This document shows, in pieces, positions 51,958 through 59,361 of a stretch of DNA of 64,000 nucleotides. The DNA is taken from the NCBI RefSeq assembly GCF_016785085.1, contig NZ_JAENHO010000019.1, forward strand, positions 62,001-126,000, given 5' to 3'. Below the pieces are notes generated by a model, which saw only the letters and a list, made by a program, of their open reading frames with translations, was not told the origin of the DNA and searched no databases. Numbering within the stretch: the stretch's first letter is position 1; each line of letters opens with the position of its first letter. This stretch comes from Paractinoplanes lichenicola (lineage in GTDB: Bacteria; Actinomycetota; Actinomycetes; Mycobacteriales; Micromonosporaceae). Both the position numbers and the translations under genes were made by a program.

Positions 51958-52791
51958 ATGACCGAGTTCCTCACCGTCGACGGCGGCACGATCGCGTACG
52001 AAGTGACCGGCGCGGGCCCGCTGGTCGTCCTGGCCCACGGCATGGGCGACAGCCGCGAGTCCTACCGGTTCGTCGTGCCGCAGCTGGTGGCGGCCGGCTA
52101 TCGGGTCGCCAACGTCGACCTCCGCGGGTGCGGCGAGTCGAGCGCCGTGTGGCCTTCCTACACCCGTACGGACATCGCCGGTGACCTGCTCGCGGTGGTT
52201 CGCCACCTCGGCGGCCCGGCCGTGCTGGTCGGCCAGTCGATCTCCGGCGGGGCCGTCACGGTCGCCGCGGCGCAGGCCCCCGACCTGGTCGAAGGGATCG
52301 TCGAGATCGCGCCGTTCACCCGCAAACAAGCCATCAACCTGGGCGACCTGCGGGTGAAGTCGTACCGCACCGGCATGACACGGCTGCTGATGATGGCCAT
52401 GCTGGGCAGCGTGAAGTGGTGGCACAAATACCTCGACCTGGCCTTCCCGGGCCGCAAGCCGGCCGACTGGTCCGCCCAGCGGCAACGCAACGCGGCGATG
52501 CTGGCCGAGCCGGGCCGCATGAAGGCGCTGCAGAAGATGGGCCAGACGCCCGCCAACGACGCCGGAGCACAGCTGGGCAACGTCCGCTGCCCCGTCCTGA
52601 TCGTCGAAGGCTCGCTCGACCCCGACTGGGCCTCCCCTCGCGCCGAGGGCTCGGCGATCCTGGCCGAACTGCCGGCCGGGCTGGGCAAACTCGAGGTCAT
52701 CGAGGGCGCCGGCCACTACCCGCACACGCAATACCCGGACGAGACCGTCGCGGTGCTGCTGCCCTTCCTCAAGGCGTACGCCCGTGCCTAG
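51958..52791 (+). CDS. Alpha/beta hydrolase
   Basis: A 277-residue hydrolase: LVVLAHGMGDSRESYRF (oxyanion HG), VDLRGCGESS, nucleophile loop VGQSISGGAV (Ser94; the usual Gly two residues later is Ser), LIVEGSLDPDW for the acid and GAGHYPH for the histidine. Closest in pattern to epoxide hydrolase or esterase-like families; substrate unknown. It overlaps the TetR gene by 8 bases and is under the twin operators. Confidence 0.9.
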   Translation: MTEFLTVDGGTIAYEVTGAGPLVVLAHGMGDSRESYRFVVPQLVAAGYRVANVDLRGCGESSAVWPSYTRTDIAGDLLAVVRHLGGPAVLVGQSISGGAVTVAAAQAPDLVEGIVEIAPFTRKQAINLGDLRVKSYRTGMTRLLMMAMLGSVKWWHKYLDLAFPGRKPADWSAQRQRNAAMLAEPGRMKALQKMGQTPANDAGAQLGNVRCPVLIVEGSLDPDWASPRAEGSAILAELPAGLGKLEVIEGAGHYPHTQYPDETVAVLLPFLKAYARA

Positions 52792-53353
52792 GGCCGGCCT
52801 CGACCCGGCGGCCGTGACCCTGGCCGCCGCCGCCCTGGCCGACGAGGTAGGCCTGCACAACGTGACGATGGGTGCCTTGGCTGAACGGCTTGGCGTGCGG
52901 GCGCCGTCGCTCTACAAACACATCGACTCCCAGGCCGACCTCAACCGGCGGATCGCCCTGCTGGTGGCCGAGGAACTGGGCGACGAACTGCGCACGGCCC
53001 TACAGGGTCGCGCCGGCCGCGACGCCCTGGCGGCGGCGGCCCGCACGATGCGCGACTACATCATCAAGCACCCGGGCCGCTACGCGGCGACCGTGCGACT
53101 GGGCGTGACCGGGCCGGACGACCCGCTCGCCCTGGCCGGGGCGCGAGTGCTCGAATCGCTGGCCGCGGTGCTCTCGGGCTACAACATCGACCCGGCCGAC
53201 ACTGTGCACGCCCTGCGACTGCTGCGCAGCTTGTTCCACGGCTTCGCCACCATCGAGGCCCAGGGCGGCTTCGAAATGGATACAAACGTCGACGAAAGCT
53301 TCAACTGGCTAATCGACTTCGTCGACCGCGGCCTGTCCCTCAAATCGCAGTAG
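52784..53353 (+). CDS. TetR/AcrR-family repressor with WHG-type C-terminal domain
   Basis: A protein of 189 residues. The HTH is VTMGALAERLGVRAPSLYKHIDSQADL; the C-terminal domain carries LLRSLFHGFATIEAQGGF, typical of the TetR_C_33 (WHG) group. Translationally coupled to the hydrolase. It is the likely binder of the GCTAAC/GTTAGC operators upstream and would be released by a ligand related to the hydrolase substrate; this is inference. Confidence 0.93.
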   Translation: MPRAGLDPAAVTLAAAALADEVGLHNVTMGALAERLGVRAPSLYKHIDSQADLNRRIALLVAEELGDELRTALQGRAGRDALAAAARTMRDYIIKHPGRYAATVRLGVTGPDDPLALAGARVLESLAAVLSGYNIDPADTVHALRLLRSLFHGFATIEAQGGFEMDTNVDESFNWLIDFVDRGLSLKSQ

Positions 53354-53357
53354 CGCT

Positions 53358-53560
53358 CTACTCTTCTTCGGCTACTTCGCGGACATAGACGCCTACACCG
53401 GAGAGCGTCTCGGTGAGTCCCTTGACCCGAAGAATCAGCATCGCGCGGTCGATTACCGGCTCGGTGACCTCGTACTGCTCGATCAGCTGACGTCGACTCG
53501 CAGCGGGCCAGGCGGAGCTCCGGGCTTTCGCCTCTGCGCACTTTACCGCTCCGCTGCTCG
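53358..53560 (-). pseudogene. Decayed GntR-type winged-helix domain
   Basis: The end of the frame reads SRRQLIEQYEVTEPVIDRAML, then LRVKGLTETLSGVGVYVREV, a GntR helix-turn-helix and wing. Text expected before it is split over other frames: VRRGE in one and RKPGAPPGPL in another, so two frameshifts interrupt the N-terminal part. No intact start is found. Small GntR proteins of this kind are common on actinomycete integrative elements. Confidence 0.55.
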
Positions 53561-53642
53561 CGGCTTCCTGACTTTCCCTGGCTCCGTTGAGGGCACAGGG
53601 GCTGTCTTCGTCGGTCTTGAAACGAGTATGGGGAAACTCATC

Positions 53643-53665
53643 ATGGGCTCGAACCCACGCCCTCC
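53643..53665 (-). other. tRNA T-arm-like fragment (possible attachment-site remnant)
   Basis: On the minus strand GGCGTGGGTTCGAGCCCATG resembles a tRNA T arm (GTGGG, TTCGAG, CCCAT), one loop base short. The acceptor stem, anticodon arm and D arm are not found. The position at the edge of a lower-GC patch suggests an attachment-site scar, but this is weak. Confidence 0.3.
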
Positions 53666-53685
53666 GCACAATCTTGAACAGCGAG

Positions 53686-53734
53686 GACCCCCGTTGGCCT
53701 GCACGTGGGCAGACCAACGGGGGTCTCGGTTTTT
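53686..53734 (+). terminator. Strong intrinsic terminator
   Basis: Perfect 12-bp stem GACCCCCGTTGG / CCAACGGGGGTC with a 16-base loop, followed by TCGGTTTTT. It has a T tract, which is unusual among hairpins in this window. It could end transcription from the hydrolase/TetR side. The 140 bases after it, up to the DGQHR gene end, hold no gene. Confidence 0.8.
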
Positions 53735-53876
53735 ACACGCGAGTCTCACGGGTTGCACCACGGGCTACTCGTTCTCTTGCCACGACAAGGCGCGAAAACG
53801 AAGCCCCCGCTCTTCACGGGTAGGGCGTGCGGCTTCTCGCCAGCTCCAAGGCCGCCCTCTTCGCGGACACTTCAAG

Positions 53877-55304
53877 TCAGGCCGCAGGCGCTTTGGCCGG
53901 CCGGCCGGGGCCAGGCTTACCGCTCACCAGTCCGATCGCTACCGCAGCCGCTCGTTCACCCAATGGGGCAAGCGCGCGGTCCTGCTGTGCGAGGTGGCGA
54001 AGAACCTTGTCGATAGCGGGTTGGTAGTTCGATCGAGTCGCGCCGCCGGTGCCGGCCCGCCAAGCTCCAGCCTTGTTGTCGTAGGCGGTCGACGCCAGGG
54101 TGCCCTCAAAGAAGTCGTGGACCATGATGCCCTCGCCACCTTCACCAGTCGCGTGACGCAGACTAGTCCGTTCCCAAGGCAACCGCGCTAGGCCGTCGAC
54201 AACAAGCTGCGGGCTGAGGCCTTGAGACCTCCCAGCGGCGATCACGTTCGCGATGACATGAAGGCCCGCCGCGGATGAGTGGACGTACTTCTTCTTGAAG
54301 TCGGCAGCGGTCAACGTGCCTGCGCTCATCTGCTTCCAGCCCGGGATGCGCTTATACGCATAGTCCAGAACCTTGACAACGTCTCGCCCGATGAGTTCGA
54401 TCGCCGCGTCTTCGGTCAGGCCCTCGATCTTTGCCTTTGCGCCGACGATGTCCTTCAGCAGGCTCTCCCGCTGATCCGGTGAGCGGTCTCGGACCCCAAC
54501 CCCCGCCATGGAAGAGGCAGCTGATCGGACTGCCGCAGCCGGGTAGAGGGCTTCGAACTTGCGACCCTTCTGCTCAGCCAACTGGCGCGCAGCAGTCGTC
54601 GACAAGTAGGTCACTCGATCACTTAGCAGCTTCGACTGCCGGGTGACATAGATACCGAGACGGTTCTGAATCGTGCTCCGGTCCATGACTGCGATCAGGT
54701 CCGCAGAGATGGGCTTGGTGGAGCCCATCCGCACGAAGATCGTGCCAAGCGTCTCTGGGTCGTTCTCCAGAAGTACGGTCATCTCAAGGGAGGTCTGCTC
54801 CAAAAGTTGGCGGAGCTCCAAATCGGGACCTTCCACCGCGTCCTTCACCTGCGGCCAGAGGTTAGTAGCCATGGCGATTCGGTGCTGACCATCCTCGACA
54901 ATCGGGTTCGGCGCGCTCTCGTAAACCGTGACCTGTACGAGCCAGACGAACGGGGACATCTCCTTCAACTTCTCGACGTGACAGTCCGCCTCGGCCAAAG
55001 CGACCGTGAGGGTGCCGAGGTAGGGAAACTTCGTCGTTTTGACGCCTTCGACAATCTTCTTCCAGTGAGACTCAGTGATGTCGCGGTTACCTGGAAGGCT
55101 GTTGTTGTCGAGGTCGTAGTCGTGCCGGCTAAGAAGCCGGTTGAAGGTGAACCGCTCAGCCACCTCCTGAAAAGTGACCGGGAACGTGATCTTCTTCATC
55201 TCACCGGCCTGAGTGAGGAAGCCGACCTTCTGGAACTTGATACCCGACCGAATGTCTAGGGACTCGATCCAAGAGGTGTCCGTGGGCGCGCTGGTGTTGT
55301 ACAA
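53877..55304 (-). CDS. Orphan DGQHR-domain (DndB-like) protein
   Basis: A protein of 475 residues. The family motif VEDGQHRIAMA is at residues 136-146 and is preceded by NRDITESHWKKIVEGVKTTKF. Later blocks include RMGSTKPISADLIAVMDRST and a C-terminus GKPGPGRPAKAP, similar to an AT hook. DndB is the regulator of phosphorothioate DNA modification; lone DGQHR proteins occur on mobile elements with unknown function. No dndC, dndD or dndE is in the window. GC is about 58%, well below the neighbours, suggesting transfer. Confidence 0.82.
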   Translation of the reverse strand: MYNTSAPTDTSWIESLDIRSGIKFQKVGFLTQAGEMKKITFPVTFQEVAERFTFNRLLSRHDYDLDNNSLPGNRDITESHWKKIVEGVKTTKFPYLGTLTVALAEADCHVEKLKEMSPFVWLVQVTVYESAPNPIVEDGQHRIAMATNLWPQVKDAVEGPDLELRQLLEQTSLEMTVLLENDPETLGTIFVRMGSTKPISADLIAVMDRSTIQNRLGIYVTRQSKLLSDRVTYLSTTAARQLAEQKGRKFEALYPAAAVRSAASSMAGVGVRDRSPDQRESLLKDIVGAKAKIEGLTEDAAIELIGRDVVKVLDYAYKRIPGWKQMSAGTLTAADFKKKYVHSSAAGLHVIANVIAAGRSQGLSPQLVVDGLARLPWERTSLRHATGEGGEGIMVHDFFEGTLASTAYDNKAGAWRAGTGGATRSNYQPAIDKVLRHLAQQDRALAPLGERAAAVAIGLVSGKPGPGRPAKAPAA

Positions 55305-55323
55305 GGGGTAACCTCCGAGATGT

Positions 55324-55447
55324 GCGAACTATGTTCGCGCTTGTGCGGCCCGGCGAGTGCTTTGGCGAGTCTCGCGCCGGGCCGCGATCTTGACTGGCCT
55401 CGACCGTAGCAGCGGGAAATGGATCCGAAAATAGGCCTGGCCTATTT
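55324..55447 (-). promoter_or_regulatory. Palindrome-rich upstream region of the DGQHR gene
   Basis: Three inverted repeats lie before the start codon. GCGAAC-TAT-GTTCGC (55324-55338) is 20 bases upstream; it resembles the actinobacterial LexA box CGAACnnnnGTTCG but with a three-base spacer. A hairpin GCGGCCCGGCGAG / CTCGCGCCGGGCCGC spans 55345-55385. AAATAGGCC-T-GGCCTATTT spans 55429-55447. The first and third look like operators, the second like an RNA or terminator hairpin. Confidence 0.6.
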
Positions 55448-55491
55448 CTGAGCAGCAACCTTGAGGCTCGAGGGCGTTACGCTTAGCGACC

Positions 55492-55821
55492 TCAGTGATT
55501 TTGGTTTACCTCGACATCCAACCGGCTAGGCAGGGTCATCGGAGGGGCTGCCTCTACCACCAAACGCCGGACCCAGGCCGGCGCGGCGGGCAAATCGTCT
55601 TGACCGAACGTAGCGAGTCCCTCGGCAACCCGTGCTCGTCCATCTCGTCGCTTTAGGCCGCCATAGACGAAGGCTGTGTCGAACTTGAAGTCGACGTAGA
55701 TCAGCCTCGCCGTATGCGGGATGATCAAGACTGCTCTCCGGTTGTGAACCGCTTCCAGTTCGGGCTCTCCGTTGACCGCAAAGAAAAACTCAGTTTGACC
55801 GGTCAGCCACGTGACACTCAA
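55492..55821 (-). CDS. Small protein of unknown function next to the DGQHR gene
   Basis: A 109-residue protein: FFFAVNGEPELEAVHNRRAVLIIPHTARLIYVDFKFDTAFVYGGLKRRDGRARVAEGL, then LVVEAAPPMTLPSRLDVEV. No motif, signal or membrane helix is recognised. It is upstream of the DGQHR gene on the same strand, but 187 bases of palindrome-rich DNA separate the two. It shares the lower GC of the patch. Confidence 0.5.
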   Translation of the reverse strand: MSVTWLTGQTEFFFAVNGEPELEAVHNRRAVLIIPHTARLIYVDFKFDTAFVYGGLKRRDGRARVAEGLATFGQDDLPAAPAWVRRLVVEAAPPMTLPSRLDVEVNQNH

Positions 55822-56024
55822 GGAGAGGCCCTTCTCAGTTGTCCGCGTATGCCCATACAGGCTCCGTTACCACCTCCGGCATGGTCGGCGGACACGTCGC
55901 TGGGTTGAGGGTTCAGGCCTTCGCAATGACTTCTAGCTGAGCAGTTGTTAGCGCGTCAACGTGCGGCTTCCGCTCGATCGCCGAGGTCCGAGACCGGAAT
56001 CTCGGCCCATGCGCAGCGACGGCA
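55822..56024. other. Right edge of the accessory patch
   Basis: About 200 bases without a full gene. A minus-strand frame with no start ends at 55913-55915 and reads SAIERKPHVDALTTAQLEVI near its end, which looks like the C-terminus of a lost protein. No repeat or second tRNA fragment is seen. Confidence 0.35.
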
Positions 56025-56756
56025 TCAGCGTGGGCTCAGCAGGCAGAACTCGTTGCCTTCGGGGTCGGCCAGCACCCGCCACGGGACGTCTGCGATGCCA
56101 AGGTCCACGGCGCCGAGGGACTGGAGTCGCGAGACTTCGGCGTCGAAGTCGGCGTCGGCGTACGGGCGGAGGTCGAGGTGCACGCGGTTCCACACCGTCT
56201 TCTCATCCGGCGTCCGGACGAATTCGAGGTACGGCCCGACGCCCGCGGATGAGCGCATTGAGGCACCCTGGTCGGTGACCGAGTGCACCTGCCAGTCGAT
56301 GGCCTGCGCCCACCAGCCGGCCATCGCCCGCGGGTCGGCGCAGTCGACCACGATCGCGGCGATCGGGCCGGTGTCCTGATAGATGGCCCGCGGTTCGAGC
56401 ACGCAGAACTCGTTGCCCGCGGGGTCGGCCAGGACGACCCAGGGCACGTCCTTCTGCCCCACGTCGACCGGCGTCGCGCCGAGCTCCTGCAGCCGGGCCA
56501 CGAGAGCGGCCTGGTGTGAAGGCGACGTCGTGGCCAGGTCGATGTGTACGCGGTTCTTGACCGTCTTGGGTTCCGGCGCGGCGACGATGTCGATGAAGAG
56601 GGCGTGCGGGTCGGGGTAGGGCAGGCCCGGCGGCTCGAGGTTGATCACGCCGGGGCCCTCGCTGTCGACGCCCCAGCCCAGGGCCTCCGCCCAGAATCGG
56701 CCCGCGGCCGCCTCGTCGGGAGCCTTCATGTTGATCTGCACCAGCCGGGTCGCCAT
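56025..56756 (-). CDS. Two-domain VOC/glyoxalase-like protein
   Basis: A protein of 243 residues made of two glyoxalase-like halves (about 1-120 and 128-243), each with a beta-alpha-beta-beta-beta pattern and a shared end: VPWVVLADPAGNEFCVLEPR and VPWRVLADPEGNEFCLLSPR. Pairs VKNRVHIDLAT and VWNRVHLDLRP supply one metal-site His each. It is a member of the Glyoxalase_6-like group; substrate unknown. Confidence 0.88.
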   Translation of the reverse strand: MATRLVQINMKAPDEAAAGRFWAEALGWGVDSEGPGVINLEPPGLPYPDPHALFIDIVAAPEPKTVKNRVHIDLATTSPSHQAALVARLQELGATPVDVGQKDVPWVVLADPAGNEFCVLEPRAIYQDTGPIAAIVVDCADPRAMAGWWAQAIDWQVHSVTDQGASMRSSAGVGPYLEFVRTPDEKTVWNRVHLDLRPYADADFDAEVSRLQSLGAVDLGIADVPWRVLADPEGNEFCLLSPR

Positions 56757-56817
56757 AAGCAGATCTAAGCAGGCCGCAGCAGCTTGATCCGCACCAGCGC
56801 GGTCGATACGAGCTGAT

Positions 56818-57255
56818 TTAGGCAGGCCGCAGCAGCACTCGGGGGCCTGTGCCGTCGGCGGCCAGGGCGTCGTCGGGGTTGATGAGTTTGCAGCGGTGCA
56901 GCGAGAGGCAGCCGCAGCCGATGCAGCCGGAGAGGTCGTCGCGCAGGCGCTGCATCAGCATGATCTTCTCGTCGAGCCGGTGCCGCCAGCGGTCGGACAG
57001 CTGGGCCCAGTCGGCGCGGGTGGGCGTACGGTTCTCGGGCAGTTCGGCCAGCGCCGCGCGGATCTCGTCGAGGGAGACGCCGACCTGCTGGGCGATCCGG
57101 ATGAAGGCGACCCGGCGCAGCTCGGCCCGCTCGTAGCGGCGCTGGTTACCGGTCGTGCGGGTGGAGCGGATCAGGCCTTCGCGTTCGTAGTAGCGCAGGG
57201 CGGACGGCGCCACCCCGCTGCGGGCCGCGAAGTCCCCGATGGTGAGTGTTTCCAC
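56818..57255 (-). CDS. soxR: Redox-sensitive MerR-family activator SoxR
   Basis: A protein of 145 residues with a MerR HTH (TLTIGDFAARSGVAPSALRYYEREGLI), coiled coil, and the 2Fe-2S ligands CIGCGCLSLHRC: Cys111, Cys114, Cys116 and Cys122, exactly the SoxR spacing. In actinomycetes SoxR responds mainly to redox-cycling compounds. GTG at 57255 is the start before the HTH. It is divergent from the transketolase genes, and the shared region carries a SoxR-type promoter. Confidence 0.95.
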   Translation of the reverse strand: METLTIGDFAARSGVAPSALRYYEREGLIRSTRTTGNQRRYERAELRRVAFIRIAQQVGVSLDEIRAALAELPENRTPTRADWAQLSDRWRHRLDEKIMLMQRLRDDLSGCIGCGCLSLHRCKLINPDDALAADGTGPRVLLRPA

Positions 57256-57263
57256 GGCCGTCC

Positions 57264-57294
57264 TTGAGTTGAAGTGAACTTCAAGTTGCACTCT
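57264..57294 (+). promoter_or_regulatory. MerR/SoxR-type promoter with 19-bp spacer
   Basis: TTGAGT (57264-57269), a 19-base spacer and CACTCT (57289-57294). The perfect palindrome TTGAAGT-GA-ACTTCAA (57269-57284) fills the spacer, as in MerR-family targets where the activator twists an overlong spacer. The -10 box ends 6 bases before the ATG at 57301, so the transcript would be leaderless. Confidence 0.75.
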
Positions 57295-57300
57295 AACCCC

Positions 57301-57981
57301 ATGACAGCGACAGCAGTGCACACCGACCGGCTCGGCCCCCTGCTGCAACGCATCACGGGGGACCGAAAACACTTACCGAGCGCCCATTCGACCCTGGACG
57401 TGCTGTGGGTGCTCTACGACCGCGTGCTGCGGATCACGCCGGACACCGTCGACGCACCCGACCGCGACCGCTTCCTGCTCTCCAAGGGGCACGGCCCGGC
57501 CGCCTACTACGCCGTGCTGGCGGCCAAGGGGTTCTTCCCCGAATCGTGGCTCGACGACCTCGGCGGGTGGGACAGCCCGCTCGGCCACCACCCCGACCGC
57601 GTCACCATCCCGGGCGTCGAGATCGGCACCGGGTCACTCGGGCACGGGCTCGGGCTGGGCGTGGGTGTCGTGCTCGGCCTGCGCGCCCAAGGCTTCACCC
57701 GTACGCGGACCTTCGTGCTGCTGGGTGACGCCGAGCTCGACGAGGGCTCCAACCACGAGGCCATCGCGTACGCCGCCGCGACGCACCTGCCGATCACGGC
57801 GATCGTCATCGACAACCAGTCGTCGACCCACGGCTGGCCGGGTGGGATCGCGGCCCGCTTCCCGGGCTGGGACGTCTCCGTTGTGGACGGACGCGACCGG
57901 GACCGGCTGGAACGCGCGCTGAAGCCGCGGCACGACCGCCCCAACCTGGTCGTGGCCACCGTCGAACGCAAGGGGAGCTGA
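57301..57981 (+). CDS. Transketolase, N-terminal subunit (split enzyme)
   Basis: A protein of 226 residues carrying only the thiamine-diphosphate-binding half of transketolase. Seen are LSKGHGPAAYYAVLAAKGF, GTGSLGHGLGLGVGVVLGL and the metal/TPP motif LLGDAELDEGSNHEA ... IVIDNQSS. The usual GDG is GDA here. ATG at 57301 is used. The C-terminal half is encoded 6 bases downstream. Transketolase moves two-carbon units in the pentose phosphate pathway; the precise substrate of split forms may differ. Confidence 0.9.
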   Translation: MTATAVHTDRLGPLLQRITGDRKHLPSAHSTLDVLWVLYDRVLRITPDTVDAPDRDRFLLSKGHGPAAYYAVLAAKGFFPESWLDDLGGWDSPLGHHPDRVTIPGVEIGTGSLGHGLGLGVGVVLGLRAQGFTRTRTFVLLGDAELDEGSNHEAIAYAAATHLPITAIVIDNQSSTHGWPGGIAARFPGWDVSVVDGRDRDRLERALKPRHDRPNLVVATVERKGS

Positions 57982-57987
57982 GCCGAG

Positions 57988-58860
57988 ATGATGAGGGAAA
58001 CGTTCGTCGCGACCACGACCGCGCTGCTCGACGAGGACCCGCGGACGGCGCTGGTGCTGGCCGACATCTCCGCCGAGGCGTTCGCCCCCGCGCGCCGCCG
58101 CCACCCCGACCGGGTGCTCAACGTGGGCATCCGCGAGCAGCTGATGACGGGTGTCGCGGGTGGGCTGGCGCTCACCGGGCTGCGGCCCTACCTGCACTCG
58201 TACGCCCCCTTCGCGGTCGACCGGGCGTACGAGCAATTGAAGCTCGATCTTGGCCACCAGGACACGGGGGCCGTGGTGGTCAGCATCGGCGGCTCGTACG
58301 ACGCGTCGGAGGAGGGCTACACGCACCAGTCACCGGGCGACGTCGCGCTGCTCGACACGCTCGACGGCTGGACCGTGCACGTGCCGGGGCATCACGACGA
58401 GGTGCCGGCGATGCTGCGCGCGGCGGCCCGGCACGACGACCGGGTCTACGTGCGGCTCGGCGTGCAGGAGAACGACCGCGCCCACCCCGACGGCGGCCGG
58501 CTGCGCGTGCTGCGCCGGGGTGGCCCGCTGGTGGTGGCGGTCGGGCCGATGCTCGACCCGGTGCTCGAGGCCACGACCGGGCTCGACGTCACGGTGGCGT
58601 ACACGAACACGCCACGCCCGCTCGACGCCGACGGCCTGCGCGTGCTCACCGAGAGCGAGGTCGTGATGGTCGAGCCGTATCTGGCCGGCACCTCGGCCGC
58701 CGCGGTCAGCAGCGCGCTGGAGGGACTGCCGCACCGGGTCATGCACCTGGGTGTCGGGCGCCGGGAGGTCCGGCGCTACGGCAACTGGCGCGACCACGCG
58801 CGGGAGCACGGCCTCGACGCGCCCGGCTTACGAGCGTCGATCGTGGACTTTCTCGCCTAA
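57988..58860 (+). CDS. Transketolase, C-terminal subunit (split enzyme)
   Basis: A protein of 290 residues with the pyrimidine-binding half: VLADISAEAFAPA, VLNVGIREQLMTGVAGGLALTGLRPYLHSYAPFAVDRAYEQLKLD, where the conserved Glu of IREQ activates thiamine diphosphate. The C-terminal third is a transketolase_C domain (LRVLRRGGPLVVAVGPM). It forms an operon with the N-terminal subunit and lies under the SoxR promoter. Confidence 0.9.
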   Translation: MMRETFVATTTALLDEDPRTALVLADISAEAFAPARRRHPDRVLNVGIREQLMTGVAGGLALTGLRPYLHSYAPFAVDRAYEQLKLDLGHQDTGAVVVSIGGSYDASEEGYTHQSPGDVALLDTLDGWTVHVPGHHDEVPAMLRAAARHDDRVYVRLGVQENDRAHPDGGRLRVLRRGGPLVVAVGPMLDPVLEATTGLDVTVAYTNTPRPLDADGLRVLTESEVVMVEPYLAGTSAAAVSSALEGLPHRVMHLGVGRREVRRYGNWRDHAREHGLDAPGLRASIVDFLA

Positions 58861-58865
58861 AAACG

Positions 58866-59303
58866 TCAGGCGGCCAGGGCGTGCCTGGCGTGGAACACCT
58901 CACGCAGGCGCCCGTCCATATGACGTACGGCCTCGGGGTTGCTCAGCCGCAGCCGGAACCGCTCGCGCACCCCGTCGACCGCCGTCGCGGCCAACTCGAG
59001 GGCCGAGCGGGACGCCGTCGGGCTCCACGAGACGTTGCTCAGGTGCCGCAGGTTGGTGTTGAGGTGCAGCCGCAACCGGTGCAGCACCTTCGTCTCCTGC
59101 GTCACCACGAGCCGCCGATGCGTCAGCACCAGCATGAACTCGCCGGAGAGGGGCGCCTCGGGGCGCTGACATCGGCCGACCAGCACGGTCGACTCGTCGG
59201 GCTCGACGCAGCGCCGGAAGATGGGCATGTGCCGGCTGACGGTCGGGATGGCGACACCGGCCTCGGCCGCGGCGGGGAGGAACGTACGGGAAAACACGTC
59301 CAT
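58866..59303 (-). CDS. Conserved protein with PH-like pattern, function unknown
   Basis: A 145-residue protein: STVLVGRCQRPEAPLSGEFMLVLTHRRLVVTQETKVLHRLRLHLNTNLRHLSNVSW, which resembles a bacterial PH domain, followed by a long helix ending REVFHARHALAA. No catalytic motif is seen. ATG at 59303 is used; a GTG at 59324 would add seven residues. It ends 5 bases after the transketolase operon, convergent. Confidence 0.6.
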   Translation of the reverse strand: MDVFSRTFLPAAAEAGVAIPTVSRHMPIFRRCVEPDESTVLVGRCQRPEAPLSGEFMLVLTHRRLVVTQETKVLHRLRLHLNTNLRHLSNVSWSPTASRSALELAATAVDGVRERFRLRLSNPEAVRHMDGRLREVFHARHALAA

Positions 59304-59361
59304 GTGGCGTTTAACGGCGACCACTCGGGGAAGTCGCTGCCGCCGGGCGATGAATGTCGAA

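Noticed and set aside
53590..53740. Complete tRNA gene
   Set aside because: Only a damaged T arm is seen; no anticodon arm, D arm or acceptor stem can be folded on either strand.
53543..53823. Small open frames on both strands around the terminator
   Set aside because: They cross the terminator hairpin and the T-arm-like fragment and show no domain; treated as non-coding.
55324..55338. Genuine LexA (SOS) box
   Set aside because: Arms match CGAAC/GTTCG, but the spacer is three bases rather than four, so it is listed only as a palindrome.
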